Below, piece after piece: positions 48,601 to 60,191 of a DNA stretch of 64,000 bases; the stretch's first letter is position 1, and each line of letters begins with the position of its first letter. The translations under genes were made by a program, and so were the position numbers. The stretch is from the NCBI RefSeq assembly GCF_003086295.3, contig NC_092050.1, positions 147,938,699 through 148,002,698 on the forward strand, read 5' to 3'. The notes under the pieces are model-generated. The model was given only the letters and a program-made list of their open reading frames with translations, was not told the origin of the DNA and searched no databases. This DNA comes from Arachis hypogaea. Lineage: Eukaryota > Streptophyta > Magnoliopsida > Fabales > Fabaceae.

Positions 48601-50189
48601 AAATATTAATGTATATTATATTCTCAAATACTCAAAATTATACCGTTAAAAAATGAGTAGAAATATGATTATTTAATTTTTTAGAAAAAAATCATATAAA
48701 AAATTAATAACAATATAATAATAAATAGTGTATAATAGAATGGACTTCTATGTTATGATTGTTATCCTTTTAATTTGTTGCTATGTGATATGGCTATGTC
48801 CTATGTCTAATATATAATATGTGCCCACCTTTCCTTGTCCCCCTTTTGCCACCAGAAATTCATGACCTTGCTTCATCACTAGGTTCCTCATGCGCTCCTT
48901 CCCAATCCTCATTATTTCCCCACACTTTGTATATACATACTTTTATTTCAAATGTTCCTAGATATTCTAATAATTTTAAGCAATCTCAATTATAAAAAAT
49001 ATATATAATATATATTAATTAAAATTAATAATTAAAATTATTACAACATGGCTATTTTAAAAATATTTAAAAAAATCCATAATTTTAGTTTTTTACATCT
49101 CCCGGGAAACAATAAAGATTGAAAATGCAGGTCTATTATTATTCTTTGCTTCTAGCTAGCTAGGCTTTATAACCAATAAAAACTACCTACTACATAAATT
49201 ATGAGAAAACAGCAAAGAAAACAACACTAACTCCAAAAAAACAAATATAATAATAAGGCACAATACTGCGTGCTATTGGCTCAAGAGAATATACTACTTT
49301 TTAATCACCCATTATGTTGGAGAAATTGTTAATTCTTTATGCATGTACGAATAACTCTATTTATTGTAATCTAGATGTATCTTTATATATATAGTACAGT
49401 GTAGCTTGAGGTTGAAGCTTTACGTTAGCTTTTTGAACTTCATTTTGAAAATGTTAAACACTTGTATAATATTTAATTTCCTTTAAACTTATATCCAGAC
49501 TTGTTATAGCTTATTTTTTATCCTTTCTTTATAAAATTATAAAATAAAAAATATACTCAAAATACAAGCCAAATTATATTTCCATAATAATTGCAATGGA
49601 TTTGGATTTTATATGCTTTTGACGATGAATTATCAGATGAAGTAGAGTAATATTACTTCATGCTAAAATAGTATCGTTTCGCTAAAATAACATATTGGTT
49701 GATGTTATAAGTTTCACTATTACAAAAAGTCAAAAACAATCTCATCAAACAAAAATGCTGTTATAAGTTCCACAGCGCATGAAACATCTCTCACCATGGA
49801 ATATGCTGTTCTCATTTTTAGCCACAATTTCTCGCAAATTAAGATGTTTTTTTCTAATGATTTTAGATTTTTTTGTTAGTTTTTTTTTTTGTTTCTTTCT
49901 GTTATGTTTTAAATATTTTTTAATAATTTTTAATGTTTCTTTTTTATTATAAAGTTGATCAATTTATTAAAAAGTTGATCGAAAAAAATATTGGTTATCT
50001 ATACTCTTTTTTTTTGTGAAAAATAATATCCGATTTATTATTTTCTTTAGTAATTCATAACTATATCATTACACTGCTTATGACTTACGAGATGAGCTAT
50101 TCTCCCATTGGTTTGGTATTGAATAAGAATGAAAATCATGATAATAAAGAGATTAGCGAATAACCAATAAAAGAGGCCCACGCCTTGAG
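45641..50189. other. Gene-poor AT-rich DNA
   Basis: 4.5 kb without a frame that looks like a gene. Only simple A/T runs are seen. The segment 48770-48960 is less AT-rich (GCCCACCTTTCCTTGTCCCC) but has no frame. A relic of an old gene or regulatory region cannot be excluded. Confidence 0.5.
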
Positions 50190-50690
50190 GGAGAACCGGA
50201 TCGGGTCAACGATTATGAGGTATGAACGCTTGGAATTGATCACGTGGGACCCGACCCATGACAAGCCAGCTGGGGAACTGGGACACGCGTCACGATGCAA
50301 GGGCATCTTGGTGGTGATAGTGGGACCCACTAGGAGTTTCCAATAATAGAAGAAAAAGGGCAAGAAATATATTGAAAGAGGAATGGTGGGTCCCACGTGC
50401 ATGAGATGGGACAAAACCCTTGGGTCTTTTCGCTTTTTTTAGAATAGGGGACCCCTCATCGGCTCGTGCAACGCACGTGGGGGCCACCACGATCGAGGGG
50501 ACACGTGGCTGCGTACCAGTGAATGGTTTTTAATTTAGTTTTTAGTTTTTACCGCCTCACATGAGTTATGAGCGACGATATGGTGCTTCTCTGTCACACA
50601 CTATTGTGGTGGGCGTTGCACCCATCACCTCCATTACTCTTTTGGCTCCACCACGTGTTTTATCCACAGTTGATCAACAGTATTTTATAT
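50190..50690. promoter_or_regulatory. GC-richer island with five CACGTG motifs
   Basis: CACGTG occurs at 50241, 50394, 50474, 50502 and 50652, within 420 bp of otherwise AT-rich intergenic DNA. GTGGGACCC or GTGGGTCCC words, which fit TCP-type binding sites, occur near 50244, 50319 and 50387. The stretch is not repetitive and resembles a stress-responsive plant promoter. No gene with a start codon follows on either side within 1 kb. The minus-strand frames at 50136-50490 have no known product. Confidence 0.45.
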
Positions 50691-50998
50691 GTATTTATTT
50701 ATTTATTTAACTCTTGTAAAAACATAAGTTAAAAAATTTCAATCTTCTAAATTTTAAATTTTTATTTTAGAGAATAAAGTATAATCTTTTACTTTTAATA
50801 GTTTCTCTTTTATATTTTTTCTTGATTCTATCTATAAAATAAATTAAAAGATTATACTTTATCTTTTAAAATAAAATTCAAAACTTAGAAGATTCAAATT
50901 AAAGATAAAAACACAACAATATATATTTATTTATATTTTCATTGAGCTTTATTTTGCTTTATTGTCCAATGAAAATATTGTACAATATATAATATATT
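50691..50998. other. AT-rich spacer
   Basis: Contains a loose inverted repeat at about 50725-50905 (TTCAATCTTCTAAATTTTAA and reversed) that may be another small foldback. No gene. Confidence 0.4.
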
Positions 50999-51263
50999 AG
51001 AGTAAACGATAAATAGGTTTCTGACTTTTTATCTTAAAAATAAATAAGTCTTTGACTAATTAAAAATATAAAAATATTTTTCACTTTCTAAAATGTGGGA
51101 CATCTAAGTTTTTTCAAAAAATTAATTTGTCTTTATATATTTTAGATGGAGGAACTTAAATGTCTTGTATTTTAAAAAGTTAAGGACGTTTTTGTATTTT
51201 TAATTAGTTAGAAACTTATGTTTCTTTGAATTAAAAAATTAAGAATTTATTTATCTTTTTCTC

Positions 51264-51264
<1 letters not shown>
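50999..51264. mobile_element. Foldback MITE, arms ~110 bp
   Basis: Left arm AGAGTAAACGATAAATAGGT and ATTAAAAATATAAAAATATT, right arm their reverse complement ending GATAAATAAATT-type words and TTTTTCTCT. No target duplication is certain. An ATT microsatellite (to about 51294) follows. Confidence 0.65.
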
Positions 51265-51294
<30 letters not shown>

Positions 51295-51296
<2 letters not shown>

Positions 51297-51697
51297 AGTA
51301 TCCAAATAGGTCCCTAATAAAAAAAATTAACTAGGTCTCCAGTCCCCAAGATTATTAGATATATGCCATATACGTCCCTAACCCAGGTTTAGCCGGTTTA
51401 CAGAACACTCTCTCTCTTCTACTATACGTGGAGGTGATTAGTGTGACATGTCAAGTTCAATGATACGCGTCACTTTCAGGACACATTAATCTATGTACAC
51501 GTGGCCAAAACGACTTCATTTTATGGCTACTTCAAACGACATCATTTTGAATGGGATAGATTAGTCCCCAACTTTTGGCCTGAAAGTTTTATAAAATTAG
51601 GGTTTGTCTTTCAACTCTCTTCCAACGTAATCCATAGCTGATCTCTCTTCTGTGCTTTCAACCAAGACTATCGTAGGCTGAGGGAAGTTAATTGGTG
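51295..51697. other. Flank of the GRF relic
   Basis: TCCAAATAGGTCCCTAATAA at about 51300 resembles CAAATAGGTCCCTGTCAAAT near 53028, in the same orientation. The stretch up to the start codon could be its old promoter and leader: TGATACGCGTCAC, CACGTGGCC. Confidence 0.4.
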
Positions 51698-52261
51698 ATG
51701 ACGATGGGAAGCAGCACGTCGACTACAAGTAGACATCGTGGTGGGAGATTTGCCAGCGATAGATTGAGCGTTGAAAGCACCACTTTCGGTGGTAAGAGGC
51801 GTTTTAGAAAAAAAGAACACCCTAAGTGCAAGTGTGGGATGTATGTTATAGTCATCCAGTCTCAGACAGTGAAAAATTCAAATAGAATCTTTTTTCGGAT
51901 GTCCTTACTTTAAGGTATTTATAGGTTTTGTTCAATGTGAAGATTTTAATTTTGAAGAAATTTGTTAAGAATTAGATGGTGATTATTGGATGTATTACAG
52001 AAAAATTAACCACATTGTGATTTTTTCGCTAGTTTGACGACATTTTTGGTTATGTGAATGATTGCGTGGCAGATCGAAGTGAATTGGCTTATTTAAATGG
52101 TTCTTTGGGTGGTGCAGGTTTACATAGTGGTTTAAAAGAGAGAGTTAAGGAGTTGGAAGAATTGATATTTAAGAAAAAATGATAATGTTGTTAAAAAAGG
52201 TGAAATTTTTGCCTTTGTTAGTGGTTTGATATTAGGGACATTTGTAATTATTTTTTGTTGA
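51698..52261 (+). pseudogene. GRF-type zinc-finger protein relic
   Basis: From ATG 51698 the frame reads a Ser/Thr/Arg-rich start, then RRFRKKEHPKCKCGMYVIVI and KNSNRIFFR, the first half of a GRF zinc finger (C-x-C-G plus the N-R-x-F-(Y/F)-R signature). One extra base after FFR (near 51900) breaks the next Cys (CPYFK in the shifted frame). After a probable intron the second half reads HCDFFAS, then DDIFGYVNDCVADRSELAYL, a Leu/Glu coiled-coil (KERVKELEELIFKKK) and a hydrophobic C-terminal segment (IFAFVSGLILGTFVIIFC) before TGA 52259-52261. At least three frame changes. Small GRF proteins of this layout are numerous in legume genomes and often lie in transposon-rich DNA. The function of the intact protein is unknown. 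Confidence 0.75.
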
Positions 52262-53112
52262 AACTTTGGTGGGATTTAGAGTTGTAAATTTAATTGTTTT
52301 TTCAAATGATCTGATAATTTATAACATATAGAATGGCTATGATTATATTTTGGTGAATGTGGCATTGTACATGTAATCCCAAATTATAAGATAAGCAATA
52401 CAAGAATTAAGGATATACTATTCTGTATATAAACTCAAAAAGATATGAAGTATTTAAACGATAAATAATAAAGTATCTTAAAATAGAGTATCTCATAAAG
52501 ACATAAAAATCATAGAAGTGTATGTCATAAATCATAGATAATAAAGTATCTTAAAATAGAGTATGTTAAACAAATCACTTAAACCTTAAGTAAGAAAATT
52601 TTAAATAACAAAATATGACCATAAACTATTAACCATACAAGGCCAAAAACAGGGTCTATTTTCTTGAACAAGTAACATAAGTATTATTTAAAAAAAAATA
52701 AAATTTTACTAACAGATAGTTATTTCTTCTTAGAGACATTTAGACCTGGTGTAAGAATAAATTTGAAGAGTTTGAAAGTTGTACCACTTGTTGCAGCTGT
52801 CATTGTCTCTGCAGAGACACTAACTGGTCAATTCGGTCTCATTATAGTTTATTTCAGGGGTTTAAAAGGTTGTTGTGGAGGTCTAGCATACACATTTTTA
52901 CTTTCTTAGTAGGTACATTCTGATAGTCCAAGACAGAAAGATATTAGGATTTAGTGTTAGGACAAATTTATTAGGACAATTCAACTCTTTATGATGTATC
53001 TTATAAATTAAATATATCCCTTAAGTCAAATAGGTCCCTGTCAAATTGGTCCTTCGAATAAAACAACTAATTGCTATCAAAGAATGCAGTCCAAAACATG
53101 TTATCACAAATC
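52262..53112. other. Spacer between GRF relic and MULE relic
   Basis: AT-rich, no gene. AAGTATCTTAAAATAGAGTA occurs twice (about 52470 and 52545). GCTGTCATTGTCTCTGCAGA near 52795 might be part of the relic transposon, but no product can be named. Confidence 0.4.
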
Positions 53113-53780
53113 TCAAGTGTACAGTATATCACATTTAGTATTAGAAAGCAAGTGATAATTATGAATACCTGAGTTATTGGATAACTTTTTTTTGGATTTT
53201 TCCTTGACTTTATCTTCAGCATTAGTTCCTATTTTAAGAGCTCCCTTGCAAGTCTTGGAATTGTGGCCAGGCTTTCCACATTTTTCACAGGTGACTCTGA
53301 AAGTCTTTTTTACTTTAGTACTCTCTGGTCTATCTTTCACTAGATCTGGTCTCCTTCTTTTTATTGGACAACCTATTGGCTTCTTAATCTTGGGAGGAAT
53401 TGAGTTTATTTCTATAGACTTTTTCCAATAATCTTCATTTTTGATAGAGCTAATGGAATGACCATATGTTGCTCTGAATGCATCCATCTTCAGCCACTTA
53501 TTCACATATGTGTCTACTCTATCTCCCTTTTTAGCAATAGCAACTATGACATGTACATATAAAATACCTATAAGTGATAATCAACTACAATTAGATATAT
53601 CATTTCTCACAATAACAAGTAAATTGTATAAATGTAAGTGTTATACCTGTAAGTTGCCACATGTTATATATACATGTGCTGTTATTCAAGTGCACTCTCA
53701 ACTTCTTCATGTGTATTTGCACCTCAAATACATGTCTGGCATCATCTTCAGTCTATTGAATAGTCCAGTGCTTGGTGTAA
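53113..53780 (-). pseudogene. MULE transposase C-terminus (SWIM and zinc knuckle)
   Basis: Two minus-strand exons. The upstream one (from about 53775 to 53647) encodes FEVQIHMKKLRVHLNNSTCI and YNMWQLTG, a SWIM zinc-binding segment in which the second Cys appears replaced by Tyr. After a ~80-bp intron (minus GT...AG between 53646 and 53568), exon 53567-53113 continues HVIVAIAKKGDRV, KMDAFRATYGHSI and KPIGCPIKRRRPDL, then the CCHC zinc knuckle CEKCGKPGHNSKTC and a Lys-rich tail. This is the C-terminal end of a MuDR-type transposase; the catalytic DDE part is missing. It faces the GRF relic tail to tail. Confidence 0.82.
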
Positions 53781-53912
53781 GTATTTCACTCAACCTTTTT
53801 CACTCTTAGACTTTTCTCAATGTCTCTCTCTCTCAGCCTTTTACCTCTCAAAGACAATACAGAAAGATATACATTAAAATTGAACTACAAAACTGTAAAA
53901 CATAAAGGAGAT

Positions 53913-54290
53913 TGATGCGTAGCAGCCTTTGTTGTTATAAGTTGAACCGGATTTAGTTATCTGTTATTAAGATCTTCATCTTGGTAGAATACTTCTTTAA
54001 CTTAGAAACATTGTCCAAAACGTTGAACTCTCCACAGGGAAGCTCTCAAACAAACTCATATTCTTGTTCTCTCTCCTTGCTTCAGAACAGAAAATCATTT
54101 TTCCTTTTGTACCTTGTGCAGAGTCACAATTTAAGTTTTTTTCAAATCAACTCTTTAGACTCTGATCTTTCTTAGCTTGTCACCTCTCTTTCTTCATTTA
54201 ACCCCCAAATTAGGAATTTTAAAGCTGGTCTTTTTTGCTTGACTGAAAACCTCAGAGCAGCAAGAAAAAGCTTGTTCAGTGGTAATATCA
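53913..54290. repeat. Dispersed repeat, copy 2
   Basis: Second copy of the repeat at 26189-26563, direct orientation, perhaps 80% alike. It is not coding. The repeat starts TGATGCGTAGCAGCC here and ATGCTTCAACAGCC there. Confidence 0.6.
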
Positions 54291-54775
54291 CTTTTAATAC
54301 TTTCAAGAAATAAATTAATTTAGAATTGAAATATGCATTGAAGATGATTAATAAAATAAAATCGATATCACTTTAGAAATATAGTATCACTTTGATAGAA
54401 AATCAACAAAAATTGACACTCATATAATTATGTTGATGAAATAATTAAAAATAATATAATAAAATTTTAACTAAACTAAAACTAAGTATTGAAAAGATAA
54501 ATTTTATTTTTTATTTTAAATTACTATTTATGATGTATAATCTCACAAATATTTATATGTCATTTTTGTAGAATCTAAAATAAAATTAAAATTAAATTAA
54601 ATTATAAAAATAATTTTAAAAATAAAAAATATTCTTTATTCACCTAAAAATAACCCTTGTCAATTTGGCACTTGTTCATACAAGAAAGTAATTGTTGCTA
54701 TTGGATTAACGATAAAAAAAAAAAAATTGATACGGATATTATGCTAAAAAAGTTGCGACTGTAAATGAGCAACGT

Positions 54776-54839
<64 letters not shown>

Positions 54840-54886
54840 TGGTTGCCCTGCTTTTTAATATTTTCTATTAGCCAATTCTACTTATA
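54291..54886. other. AT-rich stretch with (AAT)n
   Basis: No gene. A microsatellite of AAT units occupies about 54779-54836. Confidence 0.6.
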
Positions 54887-55108
54887 GTTGGTTGCATAGT
54901 TATCAGATTAATTCGGTCATATGACCGAATTATTGAATTACTGGTTTAATCAGTGGGTCATTGATTCACCCGATTAATCTGGTCATAATTAAAAAATAAA
55001 ATTATATAAATAAAATTAAAATAATATTTTAAATTTAAAATATAAGTCTTTACAAATATTAATAATTCAATATCAATTTTTAAACATAACTAATGATCTA
55101 AAAAAAGA

Positions 55109-55460
55109 TTTGGGCAGGAACAATTTATCTGGAATGTGCCTGGAGATATTTCTAAATATTCCTCTTTAAAATCTTTGTTAGTGGATCACAACCATCTTTC
55201 AAGAAAACATACCAGAGGCATTGACAGATCTATCAAACCTAACAATGATGGATCTCTCTGCTAATAACTTCAGTGGAAAAATTTCTAATAATCTTTCTAT
55301 GATTCCTGGCTTGGTCTACTTTAACGTTTCTGGGAACAACCTTGACGGTGAGATACCTCCAGCATTGGACTCTAGATTCAACAATGCCTCTTCATTTGCA
55401 GGTAATGAGAAATTATGTGGGAAGCCGTTAGATAGAAAGTGCGAAGAGATGACCAAAAAA
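55109..55460 (+). pseudogene. Captured leucine-rich-repeat receptor kinase fragment
   Basis: Plus-strand sequence encodes the last LRRs of a receptor-like kinase ectodomain: LGRNNLSG, IPEALTDLSNLTMMDLSANN, SGKISNNLSMIPGLVYFNVS, NLDGEIPPALDSRFNNASSF, NEKLCGKPLDRKCEE. The pairing SRFNNxSxFAxNxxLCGKPLxRKC is typical of the juxtamembrane end of an LRR-RLK subfamily (At4g36180/MUSTACHES-like from memory). A base missing near 55133 and a damaged segment near 55197-55210 break the frame. No transmembrane or kinase part follows. The open piece 55221-55559 runs on into low-complexity Gln/Asn codons. Confidence 0.85.
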
Positions 55461-56056
55461 AACACAGCAACACAGCAACAACTAATGATAATCAACAACC
55501 ACCAAAGTTCACTAATGATAATCAACAATAAATTTAACTATTCAACCAAAGTTCACTAAAATTTTCTCAGGTTCAACAACTCCTCTCAAAAACCAAATAT
55601 AATAGCAGCAACCACCAGATTCAACAATAATTCTAACTAAAATTTGCATCAAATCAAAGAAAGAACAAAAAGAACAGCAACAAGAACTTTAAAAAACAAA
55701 CATTTAACAAATAGAAAGAACAACAACTCTAAAATCAGATTCACCGAAATTAACATCGATCCAGAGAAAGAACAACAACAACAACTCTAAAAAAATCAAC
55801 ATTCAACAAACAAACAGAAAGAACAGCAACAACTCTAAAATTTGCTCAGGTTCACCAAAATTAGCATCGAAGCAGTGAAATAACAACAAAAAGCCAACAA
55901 CAACTCCAAAAACTAAATAAAATAGCAACAACCACATTCAACAACCACCAGATTCACTGAAATCAGCATTGAACTAGAGAAAAAACAGGGTTAAAAACTG
56001 GAGCTCACCTGGTTGAGAAGACGACCACCACCACCACCCGAGGGAGCAGATGCTGC

Positions 56057-56740
56057 TAGGGGTGGTAAAACGGGTCGAACCCGTCGGGCCGATCCGCTAA
56101 ACCCGCTAAAAAAGGCGGGTCGGGTTAGGATTTAGAACCCGCCAAATTAAAAAAACTCACCAAACTCGCACTGCCAAATTGGCGGGTTTTGGCGGGACGG
56201 GGCGGGGCAGTCCACCGGGCCGAAGATATTTTTTTTTCCTTTTTTTATTAAATAAAAGAGTGATTACTATTATAAAATTAATAATTATAGAATTTTTAAA
56301 TACTTTTTTTATTTTTTGTTTATATTCTTCTTTTAGTTATTAGCTTTATTTATTTTATTTTATAATTTCGTATATATGTTCAAATTATGTGACTTATTTT
56401 TTAAAATAAAGATGATTCTACTGACAAATATTATTTTGAACAATTTTATTGAAGTTAAAAATTTAAAAAAAAATAGTAAAAAAATTATATTATAATTTAA
56501 TTATTTTTTATTTGTATTTAATTTTTTAATTATTATTTTTTGGTTAATTATAATGAATTTTATTTTAAAAAAAAAAAAAAACAAAGTCAAGCGGGCTAGC
56601 CCGCCGACCCGCCAATCCGCCATAAAGCGGGACGGGTTAGCATTTTAAACCCATTTTAGTTGGCGGGGCGGACCGGTCCGCCCCGTTTTGGAGGCGGGTA
56701 TAGGCGGGTTGGGGCGGGCCGACCCGCTTTGCCACCCCTA
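56057..56740. mobile_element. hAT MITE (684 bp) nested in the Pack-hAT
   Basis: Ends TAGGGGTGGTAAAACGGGTC and (reversed) TAGGGGTGGCAAAGCGGGTC. Flanks GATGCTGC (56049-56056) and GATGCTGT (56741-56748) match at 7 of 8. Both subterminal regions are GGCGGG/CCCGCC-rich; the middle is AT-rich and non-coding. Because it interrupts the outer element, it is the younger insertion. Confidence 0.9.
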
Positions 56741-57300
56741 GATGCTGTTTTACTGGTTCCGACGAAGCGAACGCAAGGTCACGGACTCACGGTGACAGAC
56801 CGAGAGAGCGATGAGGTGAGAGACCCAGAGTGACGCCGAGGGAGTGACGAACTGACGAACTGAGAGTGATGAACTGACGCCGAGAGAGTGATGAACTGCC
56901 GGCGCCGAGCTTGAGAGAGTGACGAGGTGAGGGTGAGCGGCTGCCCGCTGCCGACGCCAAGCTCGAGAGAGCAGAGACAGAGAGACGAGGGCACGAAGCT
57001 GGTTTGGGAGGTGGTTTCATTCAGTCTCAGATGCGAGGTTTATGGTTCAAAGCGAGGGTGAGGTGGGGTCTGAACCGATGCCATTTCAGGAAAAAAAAAT
57101 TTAAAAAAAATTAATACATGACCCGGATCAAATTGGATTAACCAGCCGGGCCACCGGGTTTGCACGAAACCCTCGGGTCGAACCGAATTCGACCGGGTCT
57201 GTTGCATAAACGGTTCAACTGGTGGTTCGGTTCGACCAGGTGATCGAATTTTCGGTCAAACCAGTCGGATTGAGCCGAGTTTGATAACTATGATTGGTTG

Positions 57301-58037
57301 GGTCGAGTACTTGTTGGCTAGGATTGATATTTAATACCAATTCTTTTTTAAATTGATTGTTAATTTTATTTTTTTAGAAAGAAATAATTAAAAAGCCATC
57401 AGAATTTATTGTTTTTAGTCATTAATTAACTATCAATTTTTAAAAATATAAACTAAACTATATTGTTAGATTACTAAATTAAAGAAATTAAATTAATATC
57501 TAAAATTAATAAAAAAATAATAAATTCTAATAATTTTCTAACATTTCTTTTTTTTTTTAAGAAGAAAGGAAAATGGAAGAAGGTGAGTTAAATTTTAATC
57601 TTCATATAATGTATGTTTAGTTATGAAAAAATTTTATATTTGAATGAAAAAGTGAAATGAAAGAGAAAGATGTTGATATCAAGTGACATTTTTATTCTGC
57701 TATGAAAAAGAATGGTTCTATCTATTATAATAATTTTATATTTAATTTTAAATAAAATTTTTATTAAATCAAATAGTATTTTTATTCAAAAAATATATAT
57801 AAATATATTATGACTAATTTTTAGTTTTTATAAACATTTTATATGTTCAATAAATTGATTCACTCACAAAGAAACTAAAATACACCAAAAGAAATGCAAA
57901 TATAAATAAATGGATCAAACAATGTTAAACAAATATTATATAGCAATATTTTCACTAGAATTGAATAAGACTAATTTAACATTAAAAACTAGCTAGCTCA
58001 AAAAGTGAAAAATGTGAGTCTCCCACTTATAAATATT
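57301..58037. other. AT-rich intergenic stretch
   Basis: No gene or clear repeat recognised. Confidence 0.5.
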
Positions 58038-58045
58038 CTGAAGAT

Positions 58046-58757
58046 TAGGGGTGTATATGGGTCGGGTGAAGTCGGATTTGATATGATTCAAACCCGACTT
58101 GAAATATACATCGGGTCTATTTATTAGACTCGAACTCGGTCCTAGACCCGATGAAACCAATACATTTTTGGGCCACAATTATACCGGGTAAAAATCGGGT
58201 GAAAACCGGGCCGTTAATATTACATTACGTTATACTTTCTTGTAAGCTAACATGTAAAAATATCCAAATTTCTAAGACTCCAACCATTAGTTAGCATGGT
58301 AAAATTTACTTAAAAAATATAACAAGAACCAACCATTCTTCAAAATTAAAGTATAACCACAATCAATACTAATATTGTCTAATAATACCAAATATTTAAA
58401 TCAATACAAATAACACAATATTATGCATTAGTCTAAAGTCTTATGCATTCTAAATATAAAACATTAACTTATAGTCTTATAATGACTAATAACACAAAAT
58501 ATTAAGGTTTACAGTACTTAAATTCCATATAAGAATAGTCATAATCCATCACTAATAACACAAAATATTAATTGTGTATGATGACCGGGTCACCGGACTG
58601 ACTTCGGGTGACCCGAACTATGACCCAGACCCGACCCGAAATAATAACCGGGTCTATTTTTGAGACCCTTACTCAACTCTAAACCCAATAAAATCACACC
58701 CTAATATGTTCAGGACCGGACCGGACCTTCAAGCCGAGCCGGGTCATGTGCACCCTA
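58046..58757. mobile_element. hAT MITE (712 bp)
   Basis: Inverted ends TAGGGGTGTATATGGGTCGG and (reversed) TAGGGTGCACATGACCCGGC. Flanks CTGAAGAT (58038-58045) and CTGGAGAT (58758-58765) match at 7 of 8. Subterminal regions are full of GGGTC/GACCC words; the centre is AT-rich. No coding capacity. Confidence 0.85.
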
Positions 58758-58765
58758 CTGGAGAT

Positions 58766-59988
58766 CATATTCCTGATAATCTTAAAAGATATGCAATTTG
58801 TAACATTATTCACTTTTCTAAAGCTTTGAAGTTACGACTAATTTAATTAAATATATAATTTATTAATTATTTTGTTTTAATGTACGTAACTCGATATATT
58901 ATCCATAAAATTCTACAGTGATTTAAGAGGAAAATGAAATATGTCTTGTAAAAATATAAATACTTCTTTCATAAATGTATTTAGATAAGTGACTAGTGAA
59001 ATTTTGTGTCATCATCCATACCATCAATTACAAAACTCTTAACCGAAGTGAATGTGGAGAGTTTACGAGTTAATTAATTCTGTTTAACCCTTTTATAATA
59101 CTAGGAACCAAGATGGTTTCAGCCAAAAACTAACTAAATACTTCTGGATAAATCCAAAACTTCTACGTAAATGGTGTTTATGCTAGCATTATGATGTTTT
59201 TTTTTTTTGTAAATTGAATGATTCTGAATCCGTTTTTTGATTTACCATGTTTTAGGTATTTGGAGAGGGAAGAAGGGTGAAAAGAGAAGCTAATTAAATT
59301 AGTTTCTGTGATTCACGTTGTAATGATACTGAACGTATCTCCTCCTAATTTGAATGTGGTGAAACATTTAATAACCAATATTTTAAATCATAAATAAATA
59401 AAACTAATTACTATATTTATAATTAATTAAGTTGTTCTATTCTTGGCTGATTTGGAGTTGGTTCCATATACTTTTTCTTTTCCTTTTTAAAAAGATCTAA
59501 AAATCTATCTCCTACTTTATTTAGGACTCCAAAAATTAAAAAAAAAACAAAAACAAAAACAAAAACTGACCCAAGCCTAACAAAATAAAAATGTCATTTA
59601 AAAAAATAAAAAATATAATAAACAAACCCGTTTATTTAATCCGATAAGTTTTCTTACGAACCAAATCTGTATTTTACAAGTTCGTAAATATACTTGATAT
59701 ATAATTAGTCTACTTCGTTTACTCAAAAGCTTAAACGGCTGGATCGACTCGTTTAACAATCTTACACAAAATATATGATACTTTTAAAAGAGGATTTTGC
59801 ATTAAAGTCGTTGGAAAAATTACCACTAAAGTTGTGAGCGAAGAGGAATCAGTGTTGATATCACACTTACCTTTAAGAACAACCACGTAATATTTATTTC
59901 TCTATAATAATAATAATAAGAGAGATAATCATACTCCAAAATTAAGATATGTCTTCAATTCGTTTAGGAATGGAAAAATAGTTTTTCA
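58766..59988. other. AT-rich intergenic stretch
   Basis: No gene. A segment at 58970-59340 is somewhat less AT-rich without a recognisable frame. Confidence 0.5.
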
Positions 59989-59997
59989 CACTCAATT

Positions 59998-60182
59998 TTT
60001 TTTCTACGGTATTTCTCAATCTAGCAGGACAAAGATTAATCCGTCGTGATACTGAAATCTATTTAGGGTTTATTGCTGGCCCATAGATCACTGCATGTAT
60101 AAAGTAAAATTCAAATTTTCGACACTTATTTAAACAAACTAGTGAACTAACCATTAGACCAATCCAACTTGATTATATTTCG
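59998..60182 (-). mobile_element. tRNA-derived SINE, copy 1 (minus)
   Basis: 185 bp on the minus strand: A-box-like TGGTCTAATGGTTAG near the 5' end, a B-box-like AAAATTTGAATTTTAC, then CAGCAATAAACCCT, ACGACGGATTAAT and GAGAAATACCGTAG before an A-rich tail. Duplication CACTCAATT at 59989-59997 and 60183-60191. Same family as 60799-60982 and 63052-63143. I recall this SINE type as abundant in legumes. Confidence 0.85.
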
Positions 60183-60191
60183 CACTCAATT

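Larger units (their letters stand above)
54895..57292 (+). mobile_element. Pack-hAT carrying an LRR receptor fragment
   Basis: Ends CATAGTTATCA and TGATAACTATG are perfect inverted repeats of 11 bases. Flanks GTTGGTTG (54887-54894) and ATTGGTTG (57293-57300) match at 7 of 8 positions, as expected for a hAT duplication with one mutation. Subterminal DNA is rich in TTCGGTC/GACCGAA words. The 2.4-kb interior holds an LRR gene fragment, a low-complexity CAACAAC stretch (55560-55980), a nested hAT MITE (56057-56740) and a GC-rich tract with repeated GTGACGAACTGA words (56760-57060). No transposase. Confidence 0.85.

Noticed and set aside
56779..57020. Ser/Leu-rich minus-strand frames
   Set aside because: They follow the repeated GTGACGAACTGAGAG words in the hAT element; no protein family recognised.
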